Below, one piece after another: positions 53,649-62,484 of a stretch of DNA of 64,000 bases (within the stretch, counting starts at the first letter, position 1; every line of letters begins with the position of its first letter). A model generated the notes under the pieces. That model made no database searches. It worked only from the letters and a program-made list of their open reading frames with translations, and was not told the DNA's origin. This stretch comes from UBA6623 sp965248235 (lineage in GTDB: Bacteria; Acidobacteriota; Terriglobia; Bryobacterales; UBA6623), in NCBI GenBank assembly GCA_965248235.1, contig CBDFIU010000005.1, forward strand, positions 1,736,001-1,800,000, written 5' to 3'. The translations under genes and the position numbers were made by a program.

Positions 53649-54725
53649 ATGAATGAACAAGATCGAGCGCGAAGCCTTGAGATGGCACTCGGAGAGATTG
53701 AAAAATCCCATGGGAAGGGGTCGATTTTACGGTTGGGACGACGCGACGCCGTCGTCTCGGTGAGTTCGATTCCGACCGGATCGATTTCGGTGGACGCCGC
53801 TTTGGGCGTCGGCGGGTTACCTCGCGGCCGCGTCGTAGAGGTTTTCGGCCCCGAGTCGTCGGGAAAAACCACGCTGGCGCTTTCCGCCGTGGCGCAGGCA
53901 CAAAAGCTGGGCGGGATGGCGGCGTTCATTGACGCCGAACACGCCCTGGACCCGGGCTACGCTGCGAAATTGGGCGTGGATGTGGACAATCTGCTGGTTT
54001 CGCAGCCCGATAGCGGCGAGCAGGCTTTGCAGATTGCCGAAGTCTTGATTCGCTCCGGCGCGGTCGAAATCTTGGTGATTGACTCCGTTGCCGCCTTGGT
54101 GCCCCGTGCCGAATTGGAAGGCGAGATGGGTGACAGCCATGTCGGTTTGCAGGCGCGGCTGATGTCGCAAGCCCTGCGAAAACTCACCGGGGCGGTCTTC
54201 AAGTCAAACTGCTGTTTGATTTTCATTAACCAGATCCGTGAGAAGATCGGCGTCATGTTCGGCAGTCCGGAAACGACAAGCGGCGGCCGGGCCTTGAAGT
54301 TCTATGCCTCGATACGCATCGACATTCGCCGCATCGCCCAGATCAAGGACGGCGACCGCGTGGTGGGCAACCGCACCCGCGTGAAGGTCGTCAAGAACAA
54401 ATGCGCGGCCCCGTTTCGACAGGCCGAGTTCGACATCATGTATGGCGAGGGAATTTCGCTCGAAGGCGACCTTCTCGACTTGGGCGTCGAGAATCGCGTG
54501 GTCGCCAAGAGCGGAGCCTGGTATTCCTACGGCGGCGACCGCATCGGCCAAGGCCGCGAAAACACGAAGAAGTTCCTGCAAGGCAACCTCGACATTCGAG
54601 CGAAACTCGAAACGGAGTTGCGGCAGGCACTAGGCTTACAAGCGCAGCCGGGACCCGAACCGGCCGAGGAACCGCCGGCCGCGAAGAGCGCCGCGGGCGC
54701 CAAGACCGCGGCCGGAGGCAGCTGA
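53649..54725 (+). CDS. recA: RecA recombinase
   Basis: 358 residues. The Walker A motif G-P-E-S-S-G-K-T-T is followed by the family blocks F-I-D-A-E-H-A-L-D-P, V-I-D-S-V-A-A-L-V-P, Q-A-R-L-M-S-Q-A-L-R-K-L-T, I-N-Q-I-R-E-K-I-G-V-M-F-G and G-G-R-A-L-K-F-Y. It drives strand exchange and SOS induction and would be needed for the IS110-mediated inversion described here. GGAAGGAG lies upstream of ATG 53649. The C-terminal tail is Ala/Pro/Lys-rich. A candidate operator is at 53610-53626. Confidence 0.98.
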   Translation: MNEQDRARSLEMALGEIEKSHGKGSILRLGRRDAVVSVSSIPTGSISVDAALGVGGLPRGRVVEVFGPESSGKTTLALSAVAQAQKLGGMAAFIDAEHALDPGYAAKLGVDVDNLLVSQPDSGEQALQIAEVLIRSGAVEILVIDSVAALVPRAELEGEMGDSHVGLQARLMSQALRKLTGAVFKSNCCLIFINQIREKIGVMFGSPETTSGGRALKFYASIRIDIRRIAQIKDGDRVVGNRTRVKVVKNKCAAPFRQAEFDIMYGEGISLEGDLLDLGVENRVVAKSGAWYSYGGDRIGQGRENTKKFLQGNLDIRAKLETELRQALGLQAQPGPEPAEEPPAAKSAAGAKTAAGGS

Positions 54726-55015
54726 TCGGAGGCCGAGTTTTCGGGGGCCGGTCATTGCCAACAGTGTCCGGCTCTCCAGTAGACTCGTGGCGGTTCTAAC
54801 GTCGACATGTCACGGCCCTGCCCCTACCGGCGCCTCAGGCCGGCAAATTATGCCGCGTGATTAATGCGGCGACACCGATATGTGCGGTCGCGACCGCGTC
54901 TCCGCCATCGATGGGCTCGATCAAGAAGGACTTCTTCCGCCCCGGAGTGCGCTCGCCGGCGAGTGAACCCTACGTTCCGCCTCGCGAGTCGCGAAGCCGC
55001 GCACCCCAAGAGTAC

Positions 55016-55162
55016 CTACTTGCGTGCCTTCATCCAGGCGAGCAGTTCGCTGTCGAACAGCTCCGGCTCCTCGTACAGGGGTGTGTGCCCGCTTTCCTCG
55101 AAGATGCGTATCGTGAGATCTTTGAAGCGATCTTTGATCGGATCCCAGGAGGATGGCGGCCC
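55016..55162 (-). pseudogene. C-terminal remnant of an alpha/beta hydrolase
   Basis: 48 codons in the minus frame: I-R-I-F-E-E-S-G-H-T-P-L-Y-E-E-P-E-L-F, then L-L-A-W-M-K-A-R-K and stop. The S-G-H-T-P block carries the catalytic His and the flanking sequence is typical of proline-iminopeptidase-like hydrolases. A stop precedes it at 55163-55165, so only the tail survives. The 290 bases upstream of it (54726-55015) show no gene. Confidence 0.65.
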
Positions 55163-55188
55163 TCAAGGGAGCTCGGAAAGGGTACTGA

Positions 55189-55275
55189 TCGGTGACGGTG
55201 AAGGCGAATTGGCGTATCATCTTCCGTTTTGAGGGTGAGAACGTCTATGACGTGAAGCTGATCGACTACCACTAA
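55189..55275 (+). pseudogene. higB: C-terminal remnant of a HigB-type (RelE-family) toxin
   Basis: 28 codons: V-T-V-K-A-N-W-R-I-I-F-R-F-E, then V-Y-D-V-K-L-I-D-Y-H and stop. This is the C-terminal strand-turn-strand of HigB mRNA interferases. An in-frame TGA at 55186-55188 and the loss of the remainder show that the gene is gone. It directly precedes the higA remnant at the normal spacing. Confidence 0.75.
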
Positions 55276-55292
55276 CGAAGGGAAAGACCTCG

Positions 55293-55588
55293 ATGCCGAT
55301 GAAGAACCCACCGCACCCGGGCAAAGTCGTCCGCGTGTCCGTTCTCGAACCGCTTGGTCTTAGCGTCACCGAAGGAGCGAAGATTCTCGTGTCAGCCGGC
55401 AGGCACTTTCGAATCTCGTGAATGGCCGCGCAAGAATGTCCGCGGAAATAGCGATTCGGCTCGCCAAGGCTTTCGGTTCCACGACCGAGACGTGGATACG
55501 GCTACAAGCAGCCTATGACGTCGCCCAAGCGCAAGCCCGCGAGAGCGAGATCAAAGTAGAGCGTTACGAGCCGCGGCCCGCCGCCTAG
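55293..55588 (+). pseudogene. higA: HigA-type antitoxin, one-base frameshift
   Basis: ATG 55293 starts M-P-M-K-N-P-P-H-P-G-K-V-V-R, then L-E-P-L-G-L-S-V-T-E. After A-K-I-L near 55388 the frame ends early. The rest of the HTH and tail (S-R-Q-A-L-S-N-L-V-N-G-R, then A-I-R-L-A-K-A-F-G, W-I-R-L-Q-A-A-Y-D, E-R-Y-E-P-R-P) reads in the next frame to TAG at 55586. CTCGTGTCAGC is CTCGGTGTCAGC with one G lost. With higB also a scrap, the module is dead. Confidence 0.88.
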
Positions 55589-55693
55589 CCGCCCGCTGCT
55601 GACCCTCACGGCGTTGTCCATGGTTCCCTGTTCAACATTCTCCATCCGGCGCAAATAGCTCCTCAACACTTCGGTTTACGGTCAGCGGCGCGA

Positions 55694-55723
55694 TTGACAG
55701 CCCGCTTGCTGGCATGCCACAAT
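55694..55723 (+). promoter_or_regulatory. Candidate promoter of the formate dehydrogenase operon
   Basis: TTGACA (55694-55699) and CACAAT (55718-55723) with an 18-base spacer. The predicted start near 55730 is almost on the coding start, giving a very short leader. I see no other good match upstream. Confidence 0.4.
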
Positions 55724-55733
55724 CGACCCGCTT

Positions 55734-58700
55734 GTGAGAATGATGCCGGTTGATGTTTCCAGACGCGGGTTTTTAACCGGCGGCGCGGCGGCGGCCACCA
55801 CGGCCTTCGGGTTCAGCCTCGAGCCGGCGCGCGCGGCGGCTCGGGAACTGAAGATCGCGCGCACCACGCAAACCCACAGCATTTGCCCCTACTGCGCCGT
55901 CGGCTGCAGCGTCGTCATCCATACGCTGGGCGACAAGGCCAAGAACGTCGAATCGACCGTCGTCCACATCGAGGGCGACCCGGACGGCCCTATCAATCGC
56001 GGCACGCTGTGCTCCAAGGGCATTTCGCTCAAGGATTTCATCGTCAACGATCGGCGGCTGACCAAGCCGCTCTATCGCGCCCCGGGCGCCACCGAATGGA
56101 AGACCCTCCCCTGGGACGAAGCCATCGACAAGATGGCCCGGCGCGTCAAGGACTCGCGGGACCGCGGGTTCGAGGAGCAGAACGCCGCCGGCCGCAAGGT
56201 CAACCGCTTGGCCAATACGGCCATGATCGGCGGCTGCACCGACACCAACGAGATCAACTATCTGCTCGGCAAGCTGCGATTCGCTCTCGGCCTGCTCACG
56301 TACGAAAATCAGGCTCGTCTTTGACACGGCCCCACGGTGGCCAGTCTGGCCGCCACGTTCGGGCGGGGGGCGATGACGAACGGTTGGACCGACGTCGCCA
56401 ACGCCGATGTCGTGCTCGTGATGGGCGGCAACCCGGCCGAGAATCATCCCGTCGGCTTCCGCTTCGTCATGGAGGCCAAGCGGCATCGCAAGGCCAAGCT
56501 GGTTTGCATCGATCCGCGCTTCAATCGCACCGCGGCGGTCTCGGACACCTACGTCCAGATTCGCTCGGGGTCGGACATCGCTTTCCTGGGCGGGCTGATC
56601 CACTACGCGCTGACGCATGATCAATTCCACGCGGATTACGCCCGAGAGCACACCAACGCGGCTTTTCTGATCAAGGAAGGGTTTGATTTCCAGGACGGTT
56701 ACTTCTCCGGCTGGGACGCGGAGAAGGGCGAATACGACAAGTCGACTTGGCAATATGAGCTCGATTCACGGGGCTACGCCCGCATCGACAAGACGCTCGA
56801 ACACCCCCGGTCGGTCTTTCAACTGCTCAAGAAACACTACGCGCGCTACACGCCCGAACAGGTCGCTTCGATCTGCGGCTGCACAGTCGAAGACTTCGAG
56901 CGAGCGGCCAAGATCATCTGCTCGTCGGGCCGCGCCGGCCGCTCGGGCACAGTGCTCTACGCACTCGGGTGGACGCAGCATAGCCACTCGGTGCAGTTGA
57001 TCCACACCGCCGCGATGTTGCAATTGCTGCTCGGTAATATCGGCATGCCCGGCGGCGGCGTCAACGCTCAGCGGGGCCATTCGAATATTCAAGGCGCCAC
57101 CGACCTTGGCGCTTGGGACATGCTGCCGGGGTATATGAAAGTTCCGCGCGAGAGTTGGGCGACGCTCTCGGACTATGTCCGCGCCAATTCGCCTCGGCCG
57201 CTGCGGCCCGACTCGCTTAACTATTGGACGAACACGTCGAAGTTCCTGGTCAGCCTGCTCAAGGCCTACTACGGCGAGCGCGCGACGAAGAAGAACGACT
57301 TCGGCTACGACTACTTGCCCAAGCTCCCCGACGGCGCCAACTTCAGCTGGGGGTATCTGTTCGATCGCATGTACGACGGCGAGGTCGAGGGGCTGATTTC
57401 CTTCGGCATGAATCCAGTGGCGAATGGGCCCAACTCTTCGAAAATGATCGAGGCGATCGGCAAGCTCAAGTGGCTGATGGTCGTCGAGAATTTCGAGACT
57501 GAAACCGCCGCGTTCTGGAAGGCGAAAGAGCTGGCCGAGGAATACTACGGCAAGGTGACCGACCCGGAAAAAGTCGACACCGAAGTATTTCTGCTGCCGG
57601 CCTCGTGTTTCGCCGAAAAGGATGGGACGTTCGTCAATTCGTCGCGCTGGCTGCAATGGAAATACAAAGCGTCCGATCCGCCCGGCGACGCCAAGGACGA
57701 CCAGGAGATCATCGCCCGGCTATTCCTCAAGCTGCGCGAGCTGTATCAGGAAGAGGGCGGCCCCGGCGCCGAGTCGTTCCTGGCAATGGATTGGAGTTAC
57801 CTCAACCCCGTCTCCCCCTCGCTCACCGAGGTCGCCAAGGAAATCAACGGGCAGGAAGTCGCCTCCGGCCGCCAGGTGCCGGGTTTCGGCGCGCTCAAGG
57901 ACGACGGCTCGACGCTGTGCGGGAATTGGCTCTATTCGGGGTCCTTTACCGAAGCCGGCAACATGATGCGGCGCCGCGGGCAAGACGACCCAACCAGCCT
58001 GGGCCTTTATGCCGACTGGGCTTGGAGCTGGCCCGCCAACCGGCGCGTGCTTTATAACCGTGCCTCCGCCGACGCCGAAGGCAAGCCCTGGGACGAGACG
58101 CGAGCGCCGATTCGCTGGCGAGAGGGTCGCTGGGAAGGCGACGTGCCCGATTACAAGAGCGACGCCCCGCCCGACGCCAACGGCGCTTTTATCATGCTCG
58201 CCGAGGGCGTGGCGAAACTCTTCGCGCCCGACTTCGCGGAGGGGCCTTTCCCGGAACATTACGAGCCCGCCGAATCACCCGTCCCGAATCAACTGCACCC
58301 GGAGGTTAGCTCCAATCCCGCGGCATTGGTTTTCGGGAGCGATTTGGATGCCTTGGGAAGCGCCGAGCAATACCCTTATGTCGCGATCACCTATCGGTTA
58401 ACCGAGCACTATCACTATTGGACAAAGCACATCAGCGCGAATTCACAACTGCAGTCGACGTTCTTTGTCGAGTTGCCCGAGGCTTTGGCGAAAGAGAAGG
58501 GCATCGAAAACGGCCAACAAGTCCGGGTCACTTCGGCGCGCGGCAAGGCGGAAGGGCCGGCGTTGGTGACGAAACGTATGCGGGGACTCCAAGTCGCGGG
58601 CAAGACGATCTATCAAGTCGGGTTGCCGATTCACTGGGGATTTCTCGGGCGGGTGACGGGCCCGTTAGTCAACAACCTGACGCCGTCGGTGATGGACCCG

Positions 58701-58754
58701 AACTCGGGCACGCCGGAGTATAAGGGTTTCTTGGTGAACTTAGAGAAGGTGTAG
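55734..58754 (+). CDS. fdhA: Formate dehydrogenase alpha subunit, predicted selenoprotein (UGA codon 197)
   Basis: One frame of 1,006 residues is interrupted only by TGA at 56322-56324, in the context E-N-Q-A-R-L-U-H-G-P-T-V-A. This is exactly the active-site selenocysteine position of FDH-N/FDH-O enzymes. A SECIS-like hairpin follows 11 bases later. Features in order: Tat signal (S-R-R-G-F-L), 4Fe-4S ligands C-P-Y-C-A-V-G-C...C, the Sec-His pair, and molybdopterin domains to a normal C-terminus. Length matches E. coli FdnG (about 1,016). It oxidises formate in the periplasm. ATG 55740 or 55743 is an alternative start. Beta and gamma subunit genes follow. Confidence 0.93.
56336..56354 (+). 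promoter_or_regulatory. SECIS element
   Basis: GGTGGCC-AGTCT-GGCCGCC forms a 7-bp stem (one U-G pair) with an AGUCU loop, starting 11 bases after the UGA at 56322-56324. Size, distance and the GUCU loop core match the bacterial fdhF/fdnG SECIS, which SelB binds to insert selenocysteine. Confidence 0.85.
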
Positions 58755-58768
58755 AAGAGGATCGTGTC

Positions 58769-59365
58769 GTGAGCAACCTCGCCGGAGCTTCCGACAATTC
58801 GCTGCCGTTGCCGGGAATGCTCGGGGATGTTGCCGAGCAGCTTGCGGCGAACCGAGCACAGCTTGCGACTCTCGCCGCGGGCAAGAGGCCCGAGGTCTTG
58901 AATTGGCGTCCCGAGGGAAATCGCTGGTCGATCGCCGAATGCATCGAACATCTGAATCTAACGGCTGATATGCTGCTTCCCGAAATCGACAGGAGCATCG
59001 CGGCCGGCATCGCGGCCGAGCCGGGAACCGAAGGCGTCGCACGTTACAGCATGGTGTTTGGTTGGTTGCTCCCCGTGATCGAGCCGCCGCCGAAACGCCG
59101 ATTCAAGGCGCCCAGGACCTTGCGGCCGCGACCCGATCTCGGCGCCGAAAGGGTGATCGAAAGGTTTAGGAAGGTGCAAGACGAAGTAGTGGAACGTTTG
59201 GACCGCGCGCGCGAGATCAACCTGACGCGAACGAAAGTGCGGCACCCGGGAACACCCATGATGAAATTTCGATTGGGAGAAATTTTCGTGACGATAGCGG
59301 CGCACGAAAGAAGGCATTTGTGGCAGGCCGAGCAAGTAACCAAAACAGAGGGCTTCCCGGCGTAA
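58769..59365 (+). CDS. DinB-like (YfiT/DUF664-type) four-helix protein
   Basis: 198 residues. It has the DinB-fold pattern: N-W-R-P-E-G-N-R-W-S-I-A-E-C-I-E-H-L-N-L (first metal His region) and a C-terminal A-A-H-E-R-R-H-L-W-Q-A-E (two more His). Family members bind a metal and some are thiol transferases, but most are uncharacterised. It starts 14 bases after the formate dehydrogenase alpha gene and precedes the beta subunit, so it is inside the operon, which is unusual. Confidence 0.85.
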   Translation: MSNLAGASDNSLPLPGMLGDVAEQLAANRAQLATLAAGKRPEVLNWRPEGNRWSIAECIEHLNLTADMLLPEIDRSIAAGIAAEPGTEGVARYSMVFGWLLPVIEPPPKRRFKAPRTLRPRPDLGAERVIERFRKVQDEVVERLDRAREINLTRTKVRHPGTPMMKFRLGEIFVTIAAHERRHLWQAEQVTKTEGFPA

Positions 59366-59423
59366 TCATCACCTAGGCGGAGAGATGTAACTCCGAGCAA
59401 CGTAATTCGGCGACACGGAAATC

Positions 59424-60215
59424 ATGCACAGCGTAGCGAAATTGATCGACACCACTACCTGCATCGGCTGCAAGGCTTGCGAGGTGGCCTGTCAGGAGTG
59501 GAACGACCAGGAGTTTTCGGTCACAGGGTTCGACGGCACCTACCAAACCCTCACGGACCTCGATCACAATTTCTGGAATCTGATCAAGTTCAACGAGTTC
59601 GAACGCGAAGACGGCGAACTCACCTGGAACATGGCCAAGTATCAATGCATGCACTGCGTTGAACCGGGCTGCTTGCAATCGTGTCCCGCGCCGGGGGCAA
59701 TCTATCGCCAATCCGACGGCATCGTCGATTTCGACCACAACAAGTGCATTGGTTGCGGGTATTGCATCACGGGCTGTCCCTTTGATGTGCCGCGGCTGAG
59801 CCCGAAGACGAACAAGGTTTACAAATGTACCCTGTGTTCCGATCGGACGGCGGTGGGCCTCGAGCCGGCATGCATCAAAGTTTGCCCGACCAATTGCCTG
59901 ACTTTCGGGACGCGAGAAGACCTGGTGCAAATCGCCGACGCTCGCGCCGGTGAACTGCGAGACGACGGCCACGCGGGAGCGGGAGTTTACAATCCGGCCG
60001 GTGTCGGCGGTACCCATGTGCTCTATGTCTTGAAGGATGCCGACGATCCCGAGAGCTACGGCTTACCGAAAGACCCCAAGATACACTGGACAATTTCGTT
60101 ATGGCAGGGCCCGCTGAAATGGCTCGGCGGCTTGGTCTTGGCGGGCGGAATCCTGGGGACGTTTTTCCATTACCTGCGGTTCGGGCCGCGGACGTTTGAG
60201 GAAGATGAGGGATAA
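59424..60215 (+). CDS. fdhB: Formate dehydrogenase beta subunit (four 4Fe-4S clusters)
   Basis: 263 residues. Four ferredoxin-type cysteine clusters are visible: C-I-G-C-K-A-C-E-V-A-C, C-M-H-C-V-E-P-G-C-L-Q-S-C-P, C-I-G-C-G-Y-C-I-T-G-C-P and C-T-L-C-S-D-R...C-I-K-V-C-P. A C-terminal transmembrane helix (about 225-247) anchors it, as in FdnH. It carries electrons from the alpha subunit to the cytochrome b subunit. Confidence 0.95.
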   Translation: MHSVAKLIDTTTCIGCKACEVACQEWNDQEFSVTGFDGTYQTLTDLDHNFWNLIKFNEFEREDGELTWNMAKYQCMHCVEPGCLQSCPAPGAIYRQSDGIVDFDHNKCIGCGYCITGCPFDVPRLSPKTNKVYKCTLCSDRTAVGLEPACIKVCPTNCLTFGTREDLVQIADARAGELRDDGHAGAGVYNPAGVGGTHVLYVLKDADDPESYGLPKDPKIHWTISLWQGPLKWLGGLVLAGGILGTFFHYLRFGPRTFEEDEG

Positions 60216-60311
60216 GATGCTCAAACCTGTTTGCGATCCTGACCCTGGGGGCCGGGTTGAGCGTGGACTTCCGTCCACGCCTCTGTTGTTGTCGCTCGTA
60301 CCGAGAGAGGG

Positions 60312-60941
60312 GTGTCGCAGCTGAGCATGGCCCGAACCCCCGACATCCCGCGCTTTTCGTTCACCGAACGCGCCGTTCATTGGATGACCGCGATCAGCTT
60401 CCTGTACGCCGCGCTGACGGGCCTATCGCTGTGGTCGCACCATCTTTATTGGCTGGCGACGGTTTTCGGCGGCGGGGAAACCACGCGCTGGGGACACCCT
60501 TGGGGTGGGACTCTCTTCGCCCTCGTGCTGGCGGTGATGTTCCGCAACTGGGCGCGCGACATGCGCCTCGACTCCGACGATAAGGTTTGGCTCGCCAACG
60601 CCGGCAAGTACGCCGTGCTCGAAGAGGAAGGCCTGCCCGAGGCCGGCCGCTTCAACGCGGGCCAGAAAATGCTTTTCTGGGTGCAGGCCGTGATCACCTT
60701 GCTGCTCTTCGCCACGGGCGTCGTTCTCTGGCTTCCCGAAAGCATGCCGCAAGGCCTACGGCTGGCGGCGATTCTGGTTCATCCGGCCGTCGCGACGGCC
60801 TCGATCGGCGTGATCATCATCCACATCTACATGGGAACGGCGGCGATCCCCGGAGCTTTCCGAAGTATGATCCGAGGCGGCGTCAAGCCCGCGTGGGCGG
60901 CCCGCCATCACCCCAAGTGGTATCGCGAAATTTCGAAGTAA
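60312..60941 (+). CDS. fdhC: Formate dehydrogenase gamma subunit (cytochrome b)
   Basis: 209 residues with four transmembrane helices (about 25-50, 70-85, 118-138 and 150-175). Heme-ligand-type histidines lie in E-R-A-V-H-W, L-V-H-P and I-I-H-I-Y-M-G-T. This is the FdnI/FdoI layout that passes electrons to membrane quinone. GTG 60312 is the ORF start; ATG 60327 (M-A-R-T-P) is an equally good choice. It completes the alpha-DinB-beta-gamma operon. Confidence 0.93.
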   Translation: MSQLSMARTPDIPRFSFTERAVHWMTAISFLYAALTGLSLWSHHLYWLATVFGGGETTRWGHPWGGTLFALVLAVMFRNWARDMRLDSDDKVWLANAGKYAVLEEEGLPEAGRFNAGQKMLFWVQAVITLLLFATGVVLWLPESMPQGLRLAAILVHPAVATASIGVIIIHIYMGTAAIPGAFRSMIRGGVKPAWAARHHPKWYREISK

Positions 60942-61015
60942 GGCACAAGCCAAAGGGTAGGCCGGTAGAGGCGGCGTCTTTGCCGCGAATCGGGAGGCCT
61001 GCCCCGCCGGCCGTG

Positions 61016-61405
61016 TTATTCGGTGGGAGAGTCCCCTTCGTCCGTTTCCCCGGCCGCTTCGCCTTCCGGGGCCTGCGGAATTTCGATGTCGGCGGCTTCC
61101 TCGCCGCTGTCCGTGCCCGCCTCTTCTTCGACGCCGACGCCGATACGTTCGATCACCGATTCGCCGACGCCTTGGGTGCGGCTCTTGACGATGCCGAGCG
61201 AAATCGAAGTCAACATGAAAAGGATCGCGGCAATCGTCGTGGCCTTCGAAAGCACCGTGGCTGCTCCGCGAGGTCCGAAGGCGGTCTGCGACCCCATACC
61301 GCCGAACGCGCCGGCCAAGTCCGCCGCCTTGCCGCTCTGCAGCAAAACGACGATGACGAGGAAAAACGCGACGGTGACATGAATAACGGTCAGTAAGATT
61401 GCCAT
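61016..61405 (-). CDS. secG: Preprotein translocase subunit SecG
   Basis: 129 residues. Two transmembrane helices (about 2-22 and 53-72) flank the conserved loop V-L-L-Q-S-G-K-A-A-D-L-A-G-A-F-G-G. A long acidic, Glu/Gly-rich C-terminal tail extends it beyond the usual 75-110 residues. SecG assists SecYE-SecA export. It lies 55 bases downstream of tpiA on the same strand, the common tpiA-secG pairing. Confidence 0.95.
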   Translation of the reverse strand: MAILLTVIHVTVAFFLVIVVLLQSGKAADLAGAFGGMGSQTAFGPRGAATVLSKATTIAAILFMLTSISLGIVKSRTQGVGESVIERIGVGVEEEAGTDSGEEAADIEIPQAPEGEAAGETDEGDSPTE

Positions 61406-61460
61406 GCGGAACTCCGAGTCGGCGGCCGAGCGCTTACTTCAACTTCCCTGATTCGGGTAA

Positions 61461-62231
61461 TCAATGATTCGGGTAATCAAGGATCGCCGCCATCGACTCC
61501 GGCTCGAGACTCGCGCCGCCCACCAATGCGCCGTCGATATCGGCTTTCGCCATCAATCTCGCGACATTGCCGGGTTTGACGCTACCCCCATAGAGAATGC
61601 GCAACGCCGCCGCCCGATCGTCTCCAAATTGCTCCGCCGCGCGGGCTCGCAGCATCCCGTGGGCTTCGGCGGCGATGTCGGGGGTGGCGGTGCGGCCGGT
61701 TCCAATGGCCCAAACCGGCTCGTACGCTACGATTATACGCGAGAACTGATCGGCGGTCAAAGAGCCGAGGCAGCCGTCAAACTGCGTTTTGAGCACTGCG
61801 GCTGTCTCTCCCGCCTCCCGCTGTTCCAGTCTTTCCCCGACACAAACGATCGGCGTCAGCCCGTGCACGAGCGCGGCCGTAGTGCGGTCAAGCACCGTCT
61901 CGTCGGTTTCTCCGAAGTACTGCCGGCGCTCACTGTGGCCGATAATGACGTGGCTGCACCCGGCCGCCCGAATCATCGGGCCGCTCACTTCCCCGGTAAA
62001 AGCGCCTTCCGGCTTCCAATGGAGGTTCTGGGCCGCGACTTGAATCGAACTGCCGGCCGCCGCCTCGACCGCCACCGTCAGCGACAGGAAGGGCGGCGCG
62101 ATGACAATTTCACAATGCTCGACTCCTTCCACCAGGGGTCGAAGCGCATCGAAAAAACGCCGCGTTTCCTCGGCTGTCTTGAACATCTTCCAGTTGCCCG
62201 CCATGACGGGCTTGCGCTGCGAATCGGACAC
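61461..62231 (-). CDS. tpiA: Triosephosphate isomerase
   Basis: 256 residues. Catalytic residues are seen in A-G-N-W-K-M-F (Lys), I-I-G-H-S-E-R-R (His) and A-Y-E-P-V-W-A-I-G-T-G (Glu), with the phosphate loop I-L-Y-G-G-S-V and G-A-L-V-G-G-A-S-L. It interconverts glyceraldehyde-3-phosphate and dihydroxyacetone phosphate. ATG 62231 is the normal start. It is followed by secG. Confidence 0.97.
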   Translation of the reverse strand: MSDSQRKPVMAGNWKMFKTAEETRRFFDALRPLVEGVEHCEIVIAPPFLSLTVAVEAAAGSSIQVAAQNLHWKPEGAFTGEVSGPMIRAAGCSHVIIGHSERRQYFGETDETVLDRTTAALVHGLTPIVCVGERLEQREAGETAAVLKTQFDGCLGSLTADQFSRIIVAYEPVWAIGTGRTATPDIAAEAHGMLRARAAEQFGDDRAAALRILYGGSVKPGNVARLMAKADIDGALVGGASLEPESMAAILDYPNH

Positions 62232-62441
62232 GGACGGAATCTCCCCGGACTGGTTTGAAAATCACCGCCGCCGGCGACGCCTCGGGCCGGAAATTCCGAC
62301 ACGGTTGCTGACGATGCAAGCTGAGCGGGACCTAAATTGACGACGACCTATCAATGTAGCACTCGCGGTAAGGCCGCCAGTAAGAGGGGGTGCGCGACAG
62401 AAATGGACAAGATCGGGTGGCCCGCCCCCGGACGGGGGCAA

Positions 62442-62480
62442 GGATAGTAGCCCGCGGTGAAGCGAAGCGAAACCGCGGGT
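62442..62480. repeat. Dispersed hairpin repeat, family 1, copy 3
   Basis: GGATAGTAG, then CCCGCGGT, then GAAGCGAAGCGAA, then ACCGCGGGT. It is identical to the copy at 31572-31610 except for one base in the centre. It ends 5 bases before the stop of the minus-strand secreted-protein gene, in the 253-base gap upstream of tpiA. Confidence 0.8.
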
Positions 62481-62484
62481 CAGC

